Part shown: one piece after another, positions 33,452-42,400 of the stretch | Layout of the letters: each line of letters begins with the position of its first letter | Numbering within the stretch: the stretch's first letter is position 1 | Origin: Bryobacterales bacterium | GTDB lineage: Bacteria; Acidobacteriota; Terriglobia; Bryobacterales; Bryobacteraceae | NCBI GenBank assembly: GCA_003162425.1 | Contig: PMOK01000169.1 | Span: 73,902 to 126,471 of the forward strand | Length of the DNA stretch: 52,570 nt | Direction: 5' to 3' | Notes under the pieces: model-generated | Database searches by the model: none | What the model was told of the DNA's origin: nothing | What the model saw: only the letters and a program-made list of their open reading frames with translations | Program-made: the position numbers and the translations under genes

Positions 33452-34431
33452 ATCTTCTGGTCTATCGGCAGAATTAACGAAAACACCGATCCTTTCGGTT
33501 CGTTGTTGCGGACCTCTACGCGTCCACCATGCGCCGCGGCGACATGCGCCACCACCGTTAATCCCAGGCCCACGCCCGGAACTGAGCCTGAGCCCAGGGG
33601 AGCCCGAAAGAATTTCTCGAAGATCCGTTCCCTCAGTTCCTCGGGAACGCCGACGCCTTGATCCAGCACCTCGACGATTGCTTCGCCGCCCGATTGACGC
33701 AGACGGAGCTCGATGTCGCGCGAATCACTGGAATACTTCATCGCATTGGTCAGCAGATTCAAGATAGCCTGTTCCAACGCGTCCGCATCGGCACGGACTA
33801 TGGGAGCGCAGCCGCAATAGTCCCGGCGAAAAGCAAATCCTTGTTGCGCCAGGGATGGACCAACGGCTTGCACCGCCGCTTCGACAATCGGCACCAGAGC
33901 AAGCGCCTGCAGCCGGTAGTCGCTTCGGCCTTGCTCGATCTTCGAGAAAGCCAGAACTTGATCCACCAGCCGCGCCAGACGCTCGCTTTCCCGTGCGATG
34001 GTCTCCAGATACTCGCGCTGCTTCTCGGGATCAGCGACACGGCCAAGGGCCAATGTTTCGGCGAACATCTGAATGCTGGTGAGCGGCGTGCGCAACTCGT
34101 GCGAAACGTGCGCCACAAATTGCGAGCGCAGATCGGCCAGCTCGGTCTCACGCCGGTAGTCCTGCCACACCACGTAGCGGCAAAATAGAGTCACGGAGAG
34201 CGCCAGGAACACCGCGCATCCATAAAAGGCAAACCGGAGATTGCTCTCGCGATACACCGAGTGGATCTCCGCGGCCGTGTGCGCCTGATCTCCATGTTTT
34301 TCCAGCTCCTGCACGATCAGCTTTTGTTGCTGCCGGTAGAGTTGAATGGCCAGGCCGGTGAGAACGACGGCGGGAATGAGGACGGAAATCAGAAAAATCG
34401 TTACCCGCCGCCGCTGTGGTCCGGAAGCCAT
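33448..34431 (-). CDS. Sensor histidine kinase
   Basis: A 327-residue membrane kinase with one helix near the N-terminus (IFLISVLIPAVVLTGLAIQLY), a short extracytoplasmic loop of about 45 residues and a second helix (FAFYGCAVFLALSVTLFCRYV). The H box is FVAHVSHELRTPLTSI; the ATPase shows NLLTNAMKYS, VLDQGVGVPEE and GLGLTVVAHVAAAHGG. It starts three bases after the stop of an exported-protein gene and overlaps the regulator gene, giving an operon of exported protein, kinase, regulator. The exported protein might be its ligand or accessory. Confidence 0.92.
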   Translation of the reverse strand: MASGPQRRRVTIFLISVLIPAVVLTGLAIQLYRQQQKLIVQELEKHGDQAHTAAEIHSVYRESNLRFAFYGCAVFLALSVTLFCRYVVWQDYRRETELADLRSQFVAHVSHELRTPLTSIQMFAETLALGRVADPEKQREYLETIARESERLARLVDQVLAFSKIEQGRSDYRLQALALVPIVEAAVQAVGPSLAQQGFAFRRDYCGCAPIVRADADALEQAILNLLTNAMKYSSDSRDIELRLRQSGGEAIVEVLDQGVGVPEELRERIFEKFFRAPLGSGSVPGVGLGLTVVAHVAAAHGGRVEVRNNEPKGSVFSLILPIDQKI

Positions 34432-34434
34432 GAA

Positions 34435-34911
34435 TCAGTCTACTATTTCGATGTCGAGCGCCGGCCTGAGCCGGGCAAATAGGTCCCCAATTACGCAGAA
34501 CGGCGTGGCCGCGACGAAATATGCCGCTACCACCGGCGTCCCGACCAATCCAATGGGAGCTGCCGGAGTAAATACGGATTGCAGCAGCAGGTCGAGCGTG
34601 GGACCGGTTTTATCCTCGAGACGCGACATGTTCCGGCCGCTTCGGTCATCCACTCGTATCTTGGTGACTTTCTGACGGTCGAGCTTGAGCGGTTGTCCAC
34701 CCGCCCAAGGGTTTTCAATCACTAGACCGTCGGTTTCTACCCGCAGGCAGCGCGCGCGATAGCCGTTGGTTTGGTCGGTTGTGGTGACCGTCAGACGGCG
34801 GCCCTCCACCTGAGGCGCAAGCTGGCCCCACTGAAGCGAAAGTTTGTCGGCGGCGACAGCCGGAGCAGTCACCGCAAAGATGGTTGAGAGAATCCAAAGT
34901 GAATGTTTCAT
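34435..34911 (-). CDS. Exported protein of unknown function, first gene of a two-component operon
   Basis: A 158-residue protein with a signal peptide (MKHSLWILSTIFAVTAPAVAA), a beta-rich middle that resembles an SH3-like or RNA-chaperone-type barrel (GYRARCLRVETDGLVIENPWAGGQPLKLDRQKVTKIRVDD), then two hydrophobic glycine-containing segments near the C-terminus (FTPAAPIGLVGTPVVAAYFVAATPFCVIG) that may lie in a membrane. It ends three bases before the kinase start, so it is cotranscribed. I do not recognise the family. A role in signal input is an inference from position. Confidence 0.65.
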   Translation of the reverse strand: MKHSLWILSTIFAVTAPAVAADKLSLQWGQLAPQVEGRRLTVTTTDQTNGYRARCLRVETDGLVIENPWAGGQPLKLDRQKVTKIRVDDRSGRNMSRLEDKTGPTLDLLLQSVFTPAAPIGLVGTPVVAAYFVAATPFCVIGDLFARLRPALDIEIVD

Positions 34912-35010
34912 AGTGATGTCAGAATACGGCTTTATCCGGGAGCAGTTGTCACCTGCGGCAGTAGACGGCGCAAATTCCGTGCAATTAAATTGTCGGGGAA
35001 ATGTAAAAAC

Positions 35011-35056
35011 CGTTGTTCGGTTGTTCGGTTGTTCGGTTATTCAGTTCTTCGGTTCG
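35011..35056. repeat. Octanucleotide tandem repeat (GTTGTTCG), copy 2
   Basis: Six 8-nt units (GTTGTTCG, GTTATTCA, GTTCTTCG), inverse in orientation to 32724-32763. Read on the minus strand the repeat encodes the last residues and the TGA stop of the adjacent DNA glycosylase (AEPKN-stop). Confidence 0.8.
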
Positions 35057-35613
35057 GCGACTTGTGAGCGTCGAAAACAGCCCGGCGCGTGGTCGTTCAC
35101 AAGGCCGACTGCTTGCATGAATGCATAGCAGATGGTAGAACCTACAAATTTGAATCCGCGGCGTTGAAGATCTTTGCTCATTGCGTCGGATTCGGGCGTC
35201 CTGGTTGGCAATTGCTTCGAATCTCGCCATTGGTTTTTCTTCGGCTTGCCTCCCACGAATTGCCAGATGTAGGCGTCGAAACTCCCGAACTCTTTTTGGA
35301 CGGCCAGGAACGCTTTAGCATTCTGAATCGCCGCCGCGATCTTCAGACGATTGCGGACGATGCCGGGATCGTTGAGCAATTGCTTGGTTTTTTTCGCGCC
35401 GTAGCGCGCCACCTTGGCGGGGTCGAATCCATCGAAGGCTTTCCGGTAGTTCTCCCGCTTTCGCAAGATGGTGTCCCAACTGAGACCGGCTTGTGCGCCT
35501 TCCAGGATCAGAAACTCGAACAACGTGCGCTCGTCGTGAATTGGAACTCCCCATTCCTGGTCGTGATAAGCGATGGCGAGTTCCTTGGTGGCCCACTGGC
35601 AGCGTTTCATCAT
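35041..35613 (-). CDS. tag: DNA-3-methyladenine glycosylase I
   Basis: Removes 3-methyladenine from alkylated DNA. The 190-residue length and the N-terminal block RCQWATKELAIAYHDQEWGVP with zinc ligands Cys and His are standard, and the C-terminal zinc ligands are present in MQAVGLVNDHAPGCFRR. The catalytic Glu lies in LFEFLILEGAQAGLSW. The last six or so residues come from an octanucleotide repeat that provides the stop. It is divergent from a DUF192 gene with only about 20 bases between starts. Confidence 0.93.
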   Translation of the reverse strand: MMKRCQWATKELAIAYHDQEWGVPIHDERTLFEFLILEGAQAGLSWDTILRKRENYRKAFDGFDPAKVARYGAKKTKQLLNDPGIVRNRLKIAAAIQNAKAFLAVQKEFGSFDAYIWQFVGGKPKKNQWRDSKQLPTRTPESDAMSKDLQRRGFKFVGSTICYAFMQAVGLVNDHAPGCFRRSQVAEPKN

Positions 35614-35632
35614 CCGTTATGATAGAAACAAT

Positions 35633-35989
35633 TTGGCCAAGCTGCGCATCCGCAATCAATCCAGGGACACTCTCGTGGCGGACCGCGCGGATATCGCCGA
35701 TACCAGCGCCAAGCGCCGTACCGGCCTGCTGAAACATACGGGATTGGAACCCGGCGAAGGTTTGTGGATCGCACCCTGCGAGGCCGTGCATACCATCGGA
35801 ATGAAATTTCCGATCGATGTGTTGTTTCTCGACAAGAAGAAAAAAGTGCTCAAGGTAAGGCCCGCGATGCCGCGCTGGCGGATGGCGGTCAGCCTGTTCG
35901 CGCACTCGGTGCTGGAACTCCCCAGCGGCCGAGCGGCGGAAACGCAGACCGCGGCGGGTGATCAGTTGGAGTTTGAAAAGTACGAGTAA
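35633..35989 (+). CDS. DUF192 family protein
   Basis: A 118-residue DUF192 domain protein: RTGLLKHTGLEPGEGLWIAPCEAVHTIGMKFPIDVLFLD, then KVLKVRPAMPRWRMAV and SVLELPSGRAAETQTAAGDQL. The HTIGMKFPID block is the family signature. Many members are exported; this one lacks a signal peptide. I choose the TTG (AKLRIRN...) that removes overlap with the divergent glycosylase gene; a GTG at 35573 would overlap it. Function unknown. Confidence 0.8.
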   Translation: MAKLRIRNQSRDTLVADRADIADTSAKRRTGLLKHTGLEPGEGLWIAPCEAVHTIGMKFPIDVLFLDKKKKVLKVRPAMPRWRMAVSLFAHSVLELPSGRAAETQTAAGDQLEFEKYE

Positions 35990-35990
35990 G

Positions 35991-36019
35991 GCACCGACTC
36001 CCTCACGGTCGCGGTTCGG
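35991..36019. repeat. 29-nt dispersed repeat, copy 2
   Basis: Matches 10027-10055 at 28 of 29 bases. On the minus strand it encodes the end of the next gene: GAA CCG CGA CCG TGA gives EPRP-stop, so the repeat supplies its stop codon. Confidence 0.85.
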
Positions 36020-36335
36020 TAGATTTCGGCTGCGCAGTAATGCTTAGAGCCACCAGGAAGCGTCCCATCTCCTGCCGGGCTTCGATGGTTACCGGCTCTC
36101 CCTTTTCCAGATCCGACGGCGAAATCTGGGTCTTGCCGCGCATCAGACGCGTCTTACGGTTGATGTCGAAATCCAAAAGGTTGCCGTCCTCGTTCTCAAT
36201 GGTGATCTGCTTGTTCGAGACCCCATGCACCGTCCCATTGAACGTAGCCGGCGGTATCTTCTGCGCAAGCAGCAACCCAGCCACCACGAACATGGCGATC
36301 AACCGCAACCCCATACCACTATGAAGACGAAACAT
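36003..36335 (-). CDS. Small exported protein, DUF5666-like beta barrel
   Basis: A 110-residue protein with a signal peptide (LRLIAMFVVAGLLLAQ) and a mature beta-rich domain of about 80 residues, FNGTVHGVSNKQITIENEDGNLLDFDINRKT then ISPSDLEKGEPVTIEARQ. The pattern of G.V..V....I.I....G....F.v...T and the following KGxxV resembles DUF5666-type periplasmic domains. The C-terminus EPRP and its stop lie within a dispersed repeat. A start seven residues later is possible. Function unknown. Confidence 0.65.
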   Translation of the reverse strand: MFRLHSGMGLRLIAMFVVAGLLLAQKIPPATFNGTVHGVSNKQITIENEDGNLLDFDINRKTRLMRGKTQISPSDLEKGEPVTIEARQEMGRFLVALSITAQPKSTEPRP

Positions 36336-36420
36336 CGCAGCCTTCCGTTACGCACCAGCAACCAGCCACTGTTTAGAGTTAAACTGAAATCCAATACAAA
36401 TCCCAATGGGGAGGGTTTCC

Positions 36421-37794
36421 ATGTCTGAACCGGACAACTCCGTGGACCGGAGAGATTTTCTGAAGACTGCCGGCGGAGTCGGATTATCGCTGGGCGTTGC
36501 AAGTTCTGCATTCGCTGCTGCGCGCGGCGCCAAGACGAGCGGGCGTGTCATTGGCGCGAACGACCGCATCAACATCGGTGTGATCGGCGCGGGTGGCCGA
36601 GGTTCCTATGTTGGCGGAGTCTTCCATCACTACGGTGAGAAGAACAACAACGCTTGCGCGGTGGTGGCCGTCTGCGACGTCTACGAAAAGCGCAAGAAAG
36701 CGCAAGCGGAGCGGTTCAAGTGCGACGGCTACCTGGATTACCGGGAGGTGATCAACCGCTCCGACATAGACGCTGTGATTGTCGCAACTCCCGACCATTG
36801 GCACGCCAAAATCGCCCTCGACGCCATGGATCACGGCAAGGACGTGTACCTCGAGAAGCCGATGTGCCACACCAATGAGGAGATCAAGCAACTGGTCAAC
36901 ACGGTGAAGGAGACCAAGCGCGTCCTCCAGGTGGGTTCGCAAACCACTTCCGGCGACCAATGGTGGAAGGCCCGCAAGGCCATCGCCGACGGCATGATCG
37001 GGCAGATGATCATGAGCCAGGGCTCGTATCACCGCAACTCCAACGAGGGCGAGTGGAACTGGCCCATCGACGCAGAGGCCGGCCCGGACGGCAAGGGCGA
37101 GAATTACATCGACTGGAAAATGTGGCTGGGGCCAGCGCCCAAGCGGTCCTACGACGCCGATCGATTCTTCCGCTTCCGCAAGTACTGGGATTATTCCGGC
37201 GGCATCGCCACCGACCTTTTCTATCACGTTGTCGCGCCGCTGCAGATCTGCTGGGGCGAGCCGCAATTCCCGTCGCGTGTTACAGGCACGGGCGGCATCT
37301 ATGTCTTCAAAGACGAGCGCGAGGTCCCGGACACTTTCATGTTGGTAGCCGATTACCCGGCCGGGCATTCGTTAGTGCTCAGCTCGTCCATGGCGAACTC
37401 GCACCACATTCCCGGACTGATCCGAGGCCACGAAGGAACCATCATCATGGTGGAGAACGGACAGTTCGAGAGCCGCGCCGAGAATATCACCGTGATTCCG
37501 GAGCTGCAGTACAACCGGGAGACCAAAGAGCGGACCACCATGAAGCCCGAGTATCTGGCCAAATTCGGCAAGGATCCGATCAAGATTCCCGTGGACGACA
37601 AGGACATGATGACGGCGCACGTTGAGAATTTCATCAATTGCGTCCGTAGCCGCGAGAAGCCGCATCTGGACGTCGAGACGGGTGCGCGCGCTCAAGCCGT
37701 CATCAATCTGGCGGTGCAGAGTTATCGCGAGGGCCGCCTGCTGTTCTGGGATGAGAAGAACTGGAAGGCGTCCACGAAGGCGGTTAAAGCCTGA
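36421..37794 (+). CDS. Tat-exported Gfo/Idh/MocA-family oxidoreductase
   Basis: A 457-residue NAD(P)-dependent sugar or polyol oxidoreductase. The start [25 protein letters not shown] has the twin-arginine export motif RRDFLK; a GGGAGGG site ends nine bases before the ATG, so the ATG 15 bases further upstream is not needed. The Rossmann motif is [14 protein letters not shown] and the family block is [33 protein letters not shown], with the catalytic EKP. The C-terminal domain is complete. Such exported oxidoreductases usually carry bound cofactor and act in glycan or inositol metabolism; the substrate is unknown. Confidence 0.92.
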   Translation: MSEPDNSVDRRDFLKTAGGVGLSLGVASSAFAAARGAKTSGRVIGANDRINIGVIGAGGRGSYVGGVFHHYGEKNNNACAVVAVCDVYEKRKKAQAERFKCDGYLDYREVINRSDIDAVIVATPDHWHAKIALDAMDHGKDVYLEKPMCHTNEEIKQLVNTVKETKRVLQVGSQTTSGDQWWKARKAIADGMIGQMIMSQGSYHRNSNEGEWNWPIDAEAGPDGKGENYIDWKMWLGPAPKRSYDADRFFRFRKYWDYSGGIATDLFYHVVAPLQICWGEPQFPSRVTGTGGIYVFKDEREVPDTFMLVADYPAGHSLVLSSSMANSHHIPGLIRGHEGTIIMVENGQFESRAENITVIPELQYNRETKERTTMKPEYLAKFGKDPIKIPVDDKDMMTAHVENFINCVRSREKPHLDVETGARAQAVINLAVQSYREGRLLFWDEKNWKASTKAVKA

Positions 37795-37832
37795 CAGCAG
37801 CCCGCTTAATGGCATTTAGTTCTGCATTGCTT

Positions 37833-37933
37833 GTGGGGCGGACCCCCTGGTCCGCGCGGGTTCCCCAGGACCCGCATGCACGCCCCAAGAGGCCGACGAG
37901 GGCGTCGACCGCGGACCAGGGGGTCCGCCCCAC
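37833..37933. repeat. 24-bp perfect inverted repeat
   Basis: Arms 37833-37856 and 37910-37933 are exact inverse copies (GTGGGGCGGACCC... ) separated by 53 bases that contain a smaller GCGGGT/ACCCGC hairpin. It ends nine bases before the nadD ATG, so any transcript starting upstream would carry this structure next to the nadD start. Confidence 0.9.
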
Positions 37934-37942
37934 GCCAACGTG

Positions 37943-38536
37943 ATGCGACTCGCATTGTTCGGAGGGACATTCGACCCTATTCATAGCGCTCACCTCACGG
38001 TGGCGCGTGAAGCGGCCGACAAATTTCATCTGGATCAAGTGTGGTTTGTGACGGCCGCTCATCCGCCGCACAAATCGGACCAGACCGGCGCTGGCTATGA
38101 GGACCGCTGCAAAATGGTGGAGCTGGCCTGCCACGGAGACCCGCGTCTGGTGGTGTCGCGTCTGGAGTCCGGAGCAGGGAAAAGCTATTCCATCGACACC
38201 GTCGAACGGGTGCGAGCCTCCGGGGAAGAGCCGTATTTCATCATTGGAGCGGATGCGTTCGCCGAAATCACTTCCTGGCACCGCTGGCAGGACCTGGTCC
38301 GCCTCACCGATTTCATTGTGGTTACCAGGCCCGGACACGAGTACGCTTCGCCTCCGGGCGCGCGCGTCCATCGGCTGGATACTGTCGCGCTGCCTGTTTC
38401 ATCGTCTGAGATTCGCCGCCAGCTTGCGGCCGGAGAAATCCCCCACGAACTGCCTCCTGAGGTCGCTCAATACATCGCCGCTAAGGGTTTATATCAGGTT
38501 CCCTGCGCTACGGCCCGTTCCGTCAGCCAGCCGTAA
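37943..38536 (+). CDS. nadD: Nicotinate-nucleotide adenylyltransferase
   Basis: Adenylylates nicotinate mononucleotide in NAD synthesis. The 197-residue protein has the nucleotidyltransferase signature LFGGTFDPIHSAHL, the substrate region FVTAAHPPHKSDQTGAGYEDRCKMVELA, FIIGADAFAEITSWHRWQDL and the closing SSSEIRRQLAAGE. All are typical of bacterial NadD. No Shine-Dalgarno site is visible; a large palindrome lies immediately upstream, and a GTG three bases earlier is the alternative start. A response-regulator gene follows after 54 bases. Confidence 0.95.
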   Translation: MRLALFGGTFDPIHSAHLTVAREAADKFHLDQVWFVTAAHPPHKSDQTGAGYEDRCKMVELACHGDPRLVVSRLESGAGKSYSIDTVERVRASGEEPYFIIGADAFAEITSWHRWQDLVRLTDFIVVTRPGHEYASPPGARVHRLDTVALPVSSSEIRRQLAAGEIPHELPPEVAQYIAAKGLYQVPCATARSVSQP

Positions 38537-38590
38537 TACGTCTGTAATGCACCTGTAACCAAAATCGGGTTACCTTCAAATGAGGGCATT

Positions 38591-39307
38591 ATGAAGAAGA
38601 TCGTCCTGATCGAAGATGATTCTGACCTCTTTGGTCTACTGAAGTACAACCTGGAGAAGGAAGGGTTCGCCTTTGCGGGTTCGCAGACCGGCAAGGGCGC
38701 CATTGAGCTGTGCCGAAGGGAGCGGCCGGACTTGGTGATCCTGGATATCATGCTGCCCGATTCCGATGGGCTGGACATCTGCAAAGGCCTTCGCAACCAT
38801 TCCGAGCTCGCCCACGTTCCCATCCTGTTTCTAACCGCTAAAGTCTCTGAAACTGACCGGATATTGGGCCTGGAGCTCGGCGCCAACGACTATATCGTGA
38901 AGCCCTTCTTTATCCGCGAGCTGATTGCCCGCATCAAGAATCAGTTCCGCAGCCAAACCGTGCCGGTAAGAACCGTTCGCGCCGGGGCACTCGAACTGGA
39001 TCGCGCCAGTTGCCGCGTATTGCGGCATGGCAGCGAAATTGCCCTGACAGCCACCGAATTCCGCCTGCTGGATTTTCTCATGAGCCGCCCGGGTGTGGTG
39101 TACAGCAGGGAGCAGCTTTTGGACGCCGTATGGGGCCATGATCGCGCGGTAACCGATCGCACGGTGGACGTGTACATTCTGCGTCTCCGCCAAAAAATCG
39201 AGCCAGACCCCACCAATCCGGGCCTGATCCGCGCCGTTCGAGGCTTCGGCTACAGCTTCAATGAGAACGCGGTTGAACCGGTTCCGAACGCCTCCGTAAC
39301 TGCTTAG
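38591..39307 (+). CDS. Orphan OmpR/PhoB-family response regulator
   Basis: A 238-residue regulator. Receiver residues: IEDDSD, VILDIMLPDSDG (phospho-Asp), FLTAKVSETD (Thr position), YIVKPFFIREL (Lys). DNA-binding winged helix: TATEFRLLDFLMSRPGVVYSREQLLDAVWGHD and TVDVYILRLRQKIEPDPTNPGLIRAVRGFGYSF. It resembles PhoB in sequence, but no kinase gene is adjacent: nadD lies upstream and metH downstream. A GAGGG site precedes the ATG. Confidence 0.93.
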   Translation: MKKIVLIEDDSDLFGLLKYNLEKEGFAFAGSQTGKGAIELCRRERPDLVILDIMLPDSDGLDICKGLRNHSELAHVPILFLTAKVSETDRILGLELGANDYIVKPFFIRELIARIKNQFRSQTVPVRTVRAGALELDRASCRVLRHGSEIALTATEFRLLDFLMSRPGVVYSREQLLDAVWGHDRAVTDRTVDVYILRLRQKIEPDPTNPGLIRAVRGFGYSFNENAVEPVPNASVTA

Positions 39308-39337
39308 CCCTGCTTGGGTTAAACTAGTAAGTAAACA

Positions 39338-39420
39338 CGTTTCTCGTTTCTCGTTTCTCGTTCTGGCTCCTGAACGGTCGTGGCAGCCAACGAGAAACGA
39401 GAAACGAGAAACGAGAAACG
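39338..39420. repeat. 25-bp perfect inverted repeat made of CGTTTCT heptamers, directly before metH
   Basis: Arm 39338-39362 (three CGTTTCT units plus CGTT) and arm 39389-39413 (the inverse) are exact complements, with a 26-base loop and one extra heptamer up to 39420. The metH ATG follows three bases later. In RNA the second arm, which carries the only GAGA-type ribosome-binding candidates, would be paired in the hairpin. Confidence 0.9.
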
Positions 39421-39422
39421 AA

Positions 39423-42400
39423 ATGCCCGACCGAGTCCAAACGCTCATCGATAGCTTAGCGGACCGTATTCTAGTCCTGGACGGCGCCATGGGGACCATG
39501 ATCCACCAGGTGCCTCTCAGCATTGAAGCGGATTACCTCGGGCGTGAAAACTGCCCGGAGATTCTGAATGTTACGCGGCCAGATGTCATTAGCGACATCC
39601 ACCGCGCCTATCTGGAGGCGGGCGCTGATATCGTCGAGACGAACTCATTCGGCGGCACAAGCATCGCGCTGGCCGATAACAAACTGGAAGATCGGGCTTA
39701 CGAATTGAACTTCGCCGCCGCCAAAATCGCGCGCCAGGCGGCCGACCAGTTTTCCACCCCAGCCAAGCCGCGTTTCGTCGCCGGCTCCATGGGCCCCACC
39801 AACAAGGACCTGAACATCACCGCCACGGTCACCTTCCCGAAGTTGCACGACGCGTATTACGAGCAAGCCAAGGGGCTGGTCGAAGGCGGCTCCGATTTTC
39901 TGCTGATCGAGACTTGTTTCGACACCGGAAGCCTCAAGGCCGCGCTGCTGGCCGTGCAGAAGCTTCGCCGCGATCTGGGCGTACCGATTCCCGTAGTCGC
40001 TTCGGTGACCATTGAGCGCAACGGCACCATGTTGGGCGGCCAGCCGATTGACGCGCTGTATGCCTCCATCGCGAATAACGAACTCCTCGCAGTGGGCATG
40101 AATTGCGCCACTGGTCCGGATTTGATGACGGATCACATTCGCAGCCTGCACGAAATGTCCAGGTTCCGTGTTTCCTGCTATCCCAATGCCGGGCTTCCAA
40201 ACGCGGATGGAAAGTTCGGGGAAACGCCGGATTCGCTCGCGGCGCAACTTGAGAAGTTCATCGATCATGGCTGGCTGAACCTGGTGGGCGGTTGTTGCGG
40301 CACTACGCCTGCGCACATCAAAGCTATCGCGGAGATGGCTTCGGGAAAACGGCCTCGGGCGATACAGGCGCCCTCGCATCGAGCCTACTATTCGAACAAA
40401 GAACTGGTGGAGGCTGAGGACAGCAATCGTCCGCTCATCGTCGGCGAGCGAACCAATGTCATCGGCTCGCGTCTCTTCAAAAACATGATCGCCGAAGAGA
40501 AGTGGGAAGAAGCCACGGAAATCGCGCGCTGGCAGATCAAGAACGGCGCGCACATCGTGGATGTGTGCCTGCAGTCCAGCGACCGCGAGGAGATGAAGGA
40601 CATCCCTCCCTTCTACGAAAAGCTGATCCGCAAGATCAAAGCGCCTATCATGATCGACACCACCGATCCGAAGGGTATCGAGCTGGCGCTCACTTATTGT
40701 CAGGGTAAATCAATCATCAATTCCATCAATCTGGAAGACGGCGAGGAAAAGTTCGAGCTGATCTGCCCTCTGGCCAAAGCGTATGGCGCTGCGGTGATCT
40801 GTGGAACCATCGACGAGGACAAGCTGCAGGCGCAGGCGTTTACTCGCGAGCGGAAGCTGGCGGTGGCCGAGCGATCGGTCCGGCTGCTGTCTGAAAAGTA
40901 CGGCATTCCGCCCGAAGACATCATCATCGATCCGCTGGTTTTCCCGTGCGCCACAGGCGACGAAAACTATATCGGCGGTGCGGTGGAGACCATCGAGGCA
41001 ATTCGATTAATCAAAGAGAAGATCCCGTTCGTGAAGACCATCCTGGGTGTTTCCAATATCTCGTTCGGCCTGCCAGCGTCGGCGCGCGAAGTTGTCAACT
41101 CTGTTTTCCTGTATTACTCCACCAAGGCCGGGCTCGATCTCGCCATCGTCAACGCCGAGAAACTGGAGCGCTTCGCGTCCATCCCAGTGGAGGAGCGCCG
41201 CCTGGCGGAGAGCCTGCTGTTCAGCACGCCGCCCGCCGAGGTCCCCGCCGATCATCCGAACGCGGACGATTTGAAGACCGCTCCGGAAGATTGGCGCCAG
41301 CAATCCCGCGAACAAAAGATGGCAGTGAATCAGTTCCACATCGCCGCCATCGCCGAGTATTTCCGCAGAGCCGGCAAAAAGGAAAAGAAAAAGGCCGCCG
41401 ATCTTCCGCTGGACGAGCGCCTGGCCAACTACATCATCGAAGGCACCAAGGACGGTCTGGTTCGCGACCTGGATCTCAAACGCGCGGCAGGCGCAGCGCC
41501 GCTCGACATCATCAACGGTCCGCTGATGGCCGGAATGTCCGAGGTCGGCCGATTGTTCAACAACAACGAGCTAATTGTCGCCGAAGTGCTGCAGTCCGCC
41601 GAGGCAATGAAAACGGGTGTGGGGCATCTCGAGCAGTTCATGGAGAAGTCGGAAACCTCGGCGCGCGGCAAAATCATTCTCGCGACGGTGAAGGGCGATG
41701 TCCACGACATCGGGAAAAATCTGGTCGAGATCATCCTCAGCAACAACGGCTACACGGTGATCAATCTGGGAATCAAGGTTCCTCCGGAAGACCTGATCAA
41801 GGCCTTCCGTGAACATCATCCGGACGCCATCGGACTCTCGGGTTTGCTAGTGAAGAGCGCGCACCAAATGGTAATCACCGGCGGCGATTTGAAAGATAAC
41901 GGCGTCAGCGTCCCGCTGCTGGTAGGCGGCGCGGCACTATCGGAAAAATTCACCAAAACGAAAATCGGCCCCAGCTATTCCGCGCCCACCTTCTACGCGA
42001 AGGACGCCATGACCGGCCTGCGCCTCTTGAATGAAATCATGGACCCAGCGACTAGAGAACAAGTCCTGGCGTCCCACATCTTCGGCGAAGGCGAACCAAC
42101 CCCCGCGCCCAGCCCCCAGCCCCTAGCCCCCAGCCCCGAGGCGCGGAGCACGAAGGTCCGGTCCGATATCCCCACGCCCGCCGCGCCTTATCTAGACCGC
42201 CGTGTCCGTGACGTCCCGAATCTGGCCGAAGTCTGGAGCTACATCAATCCGTTCATGCTCTATGGACGCCATCTTGGATTCAAGGGCAATTTCGAAAAAT
42301 TGCTGGCCGAGCGCGACCAGAAAGCGTTGAAGCTTTTCCACGATGTCGAGGAAGTAAAAGCGGAAGCCGCGCGATTCATGAAAGCCAAAGCGGTCTGGCA

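Noticed and set aside
39308..39422. Possible cobalamin or SAM riboswitch before metH
   Set aside because: The gap is short and almost entirely heptamer repeats; no B12-box or SAM-I core could be recognised.
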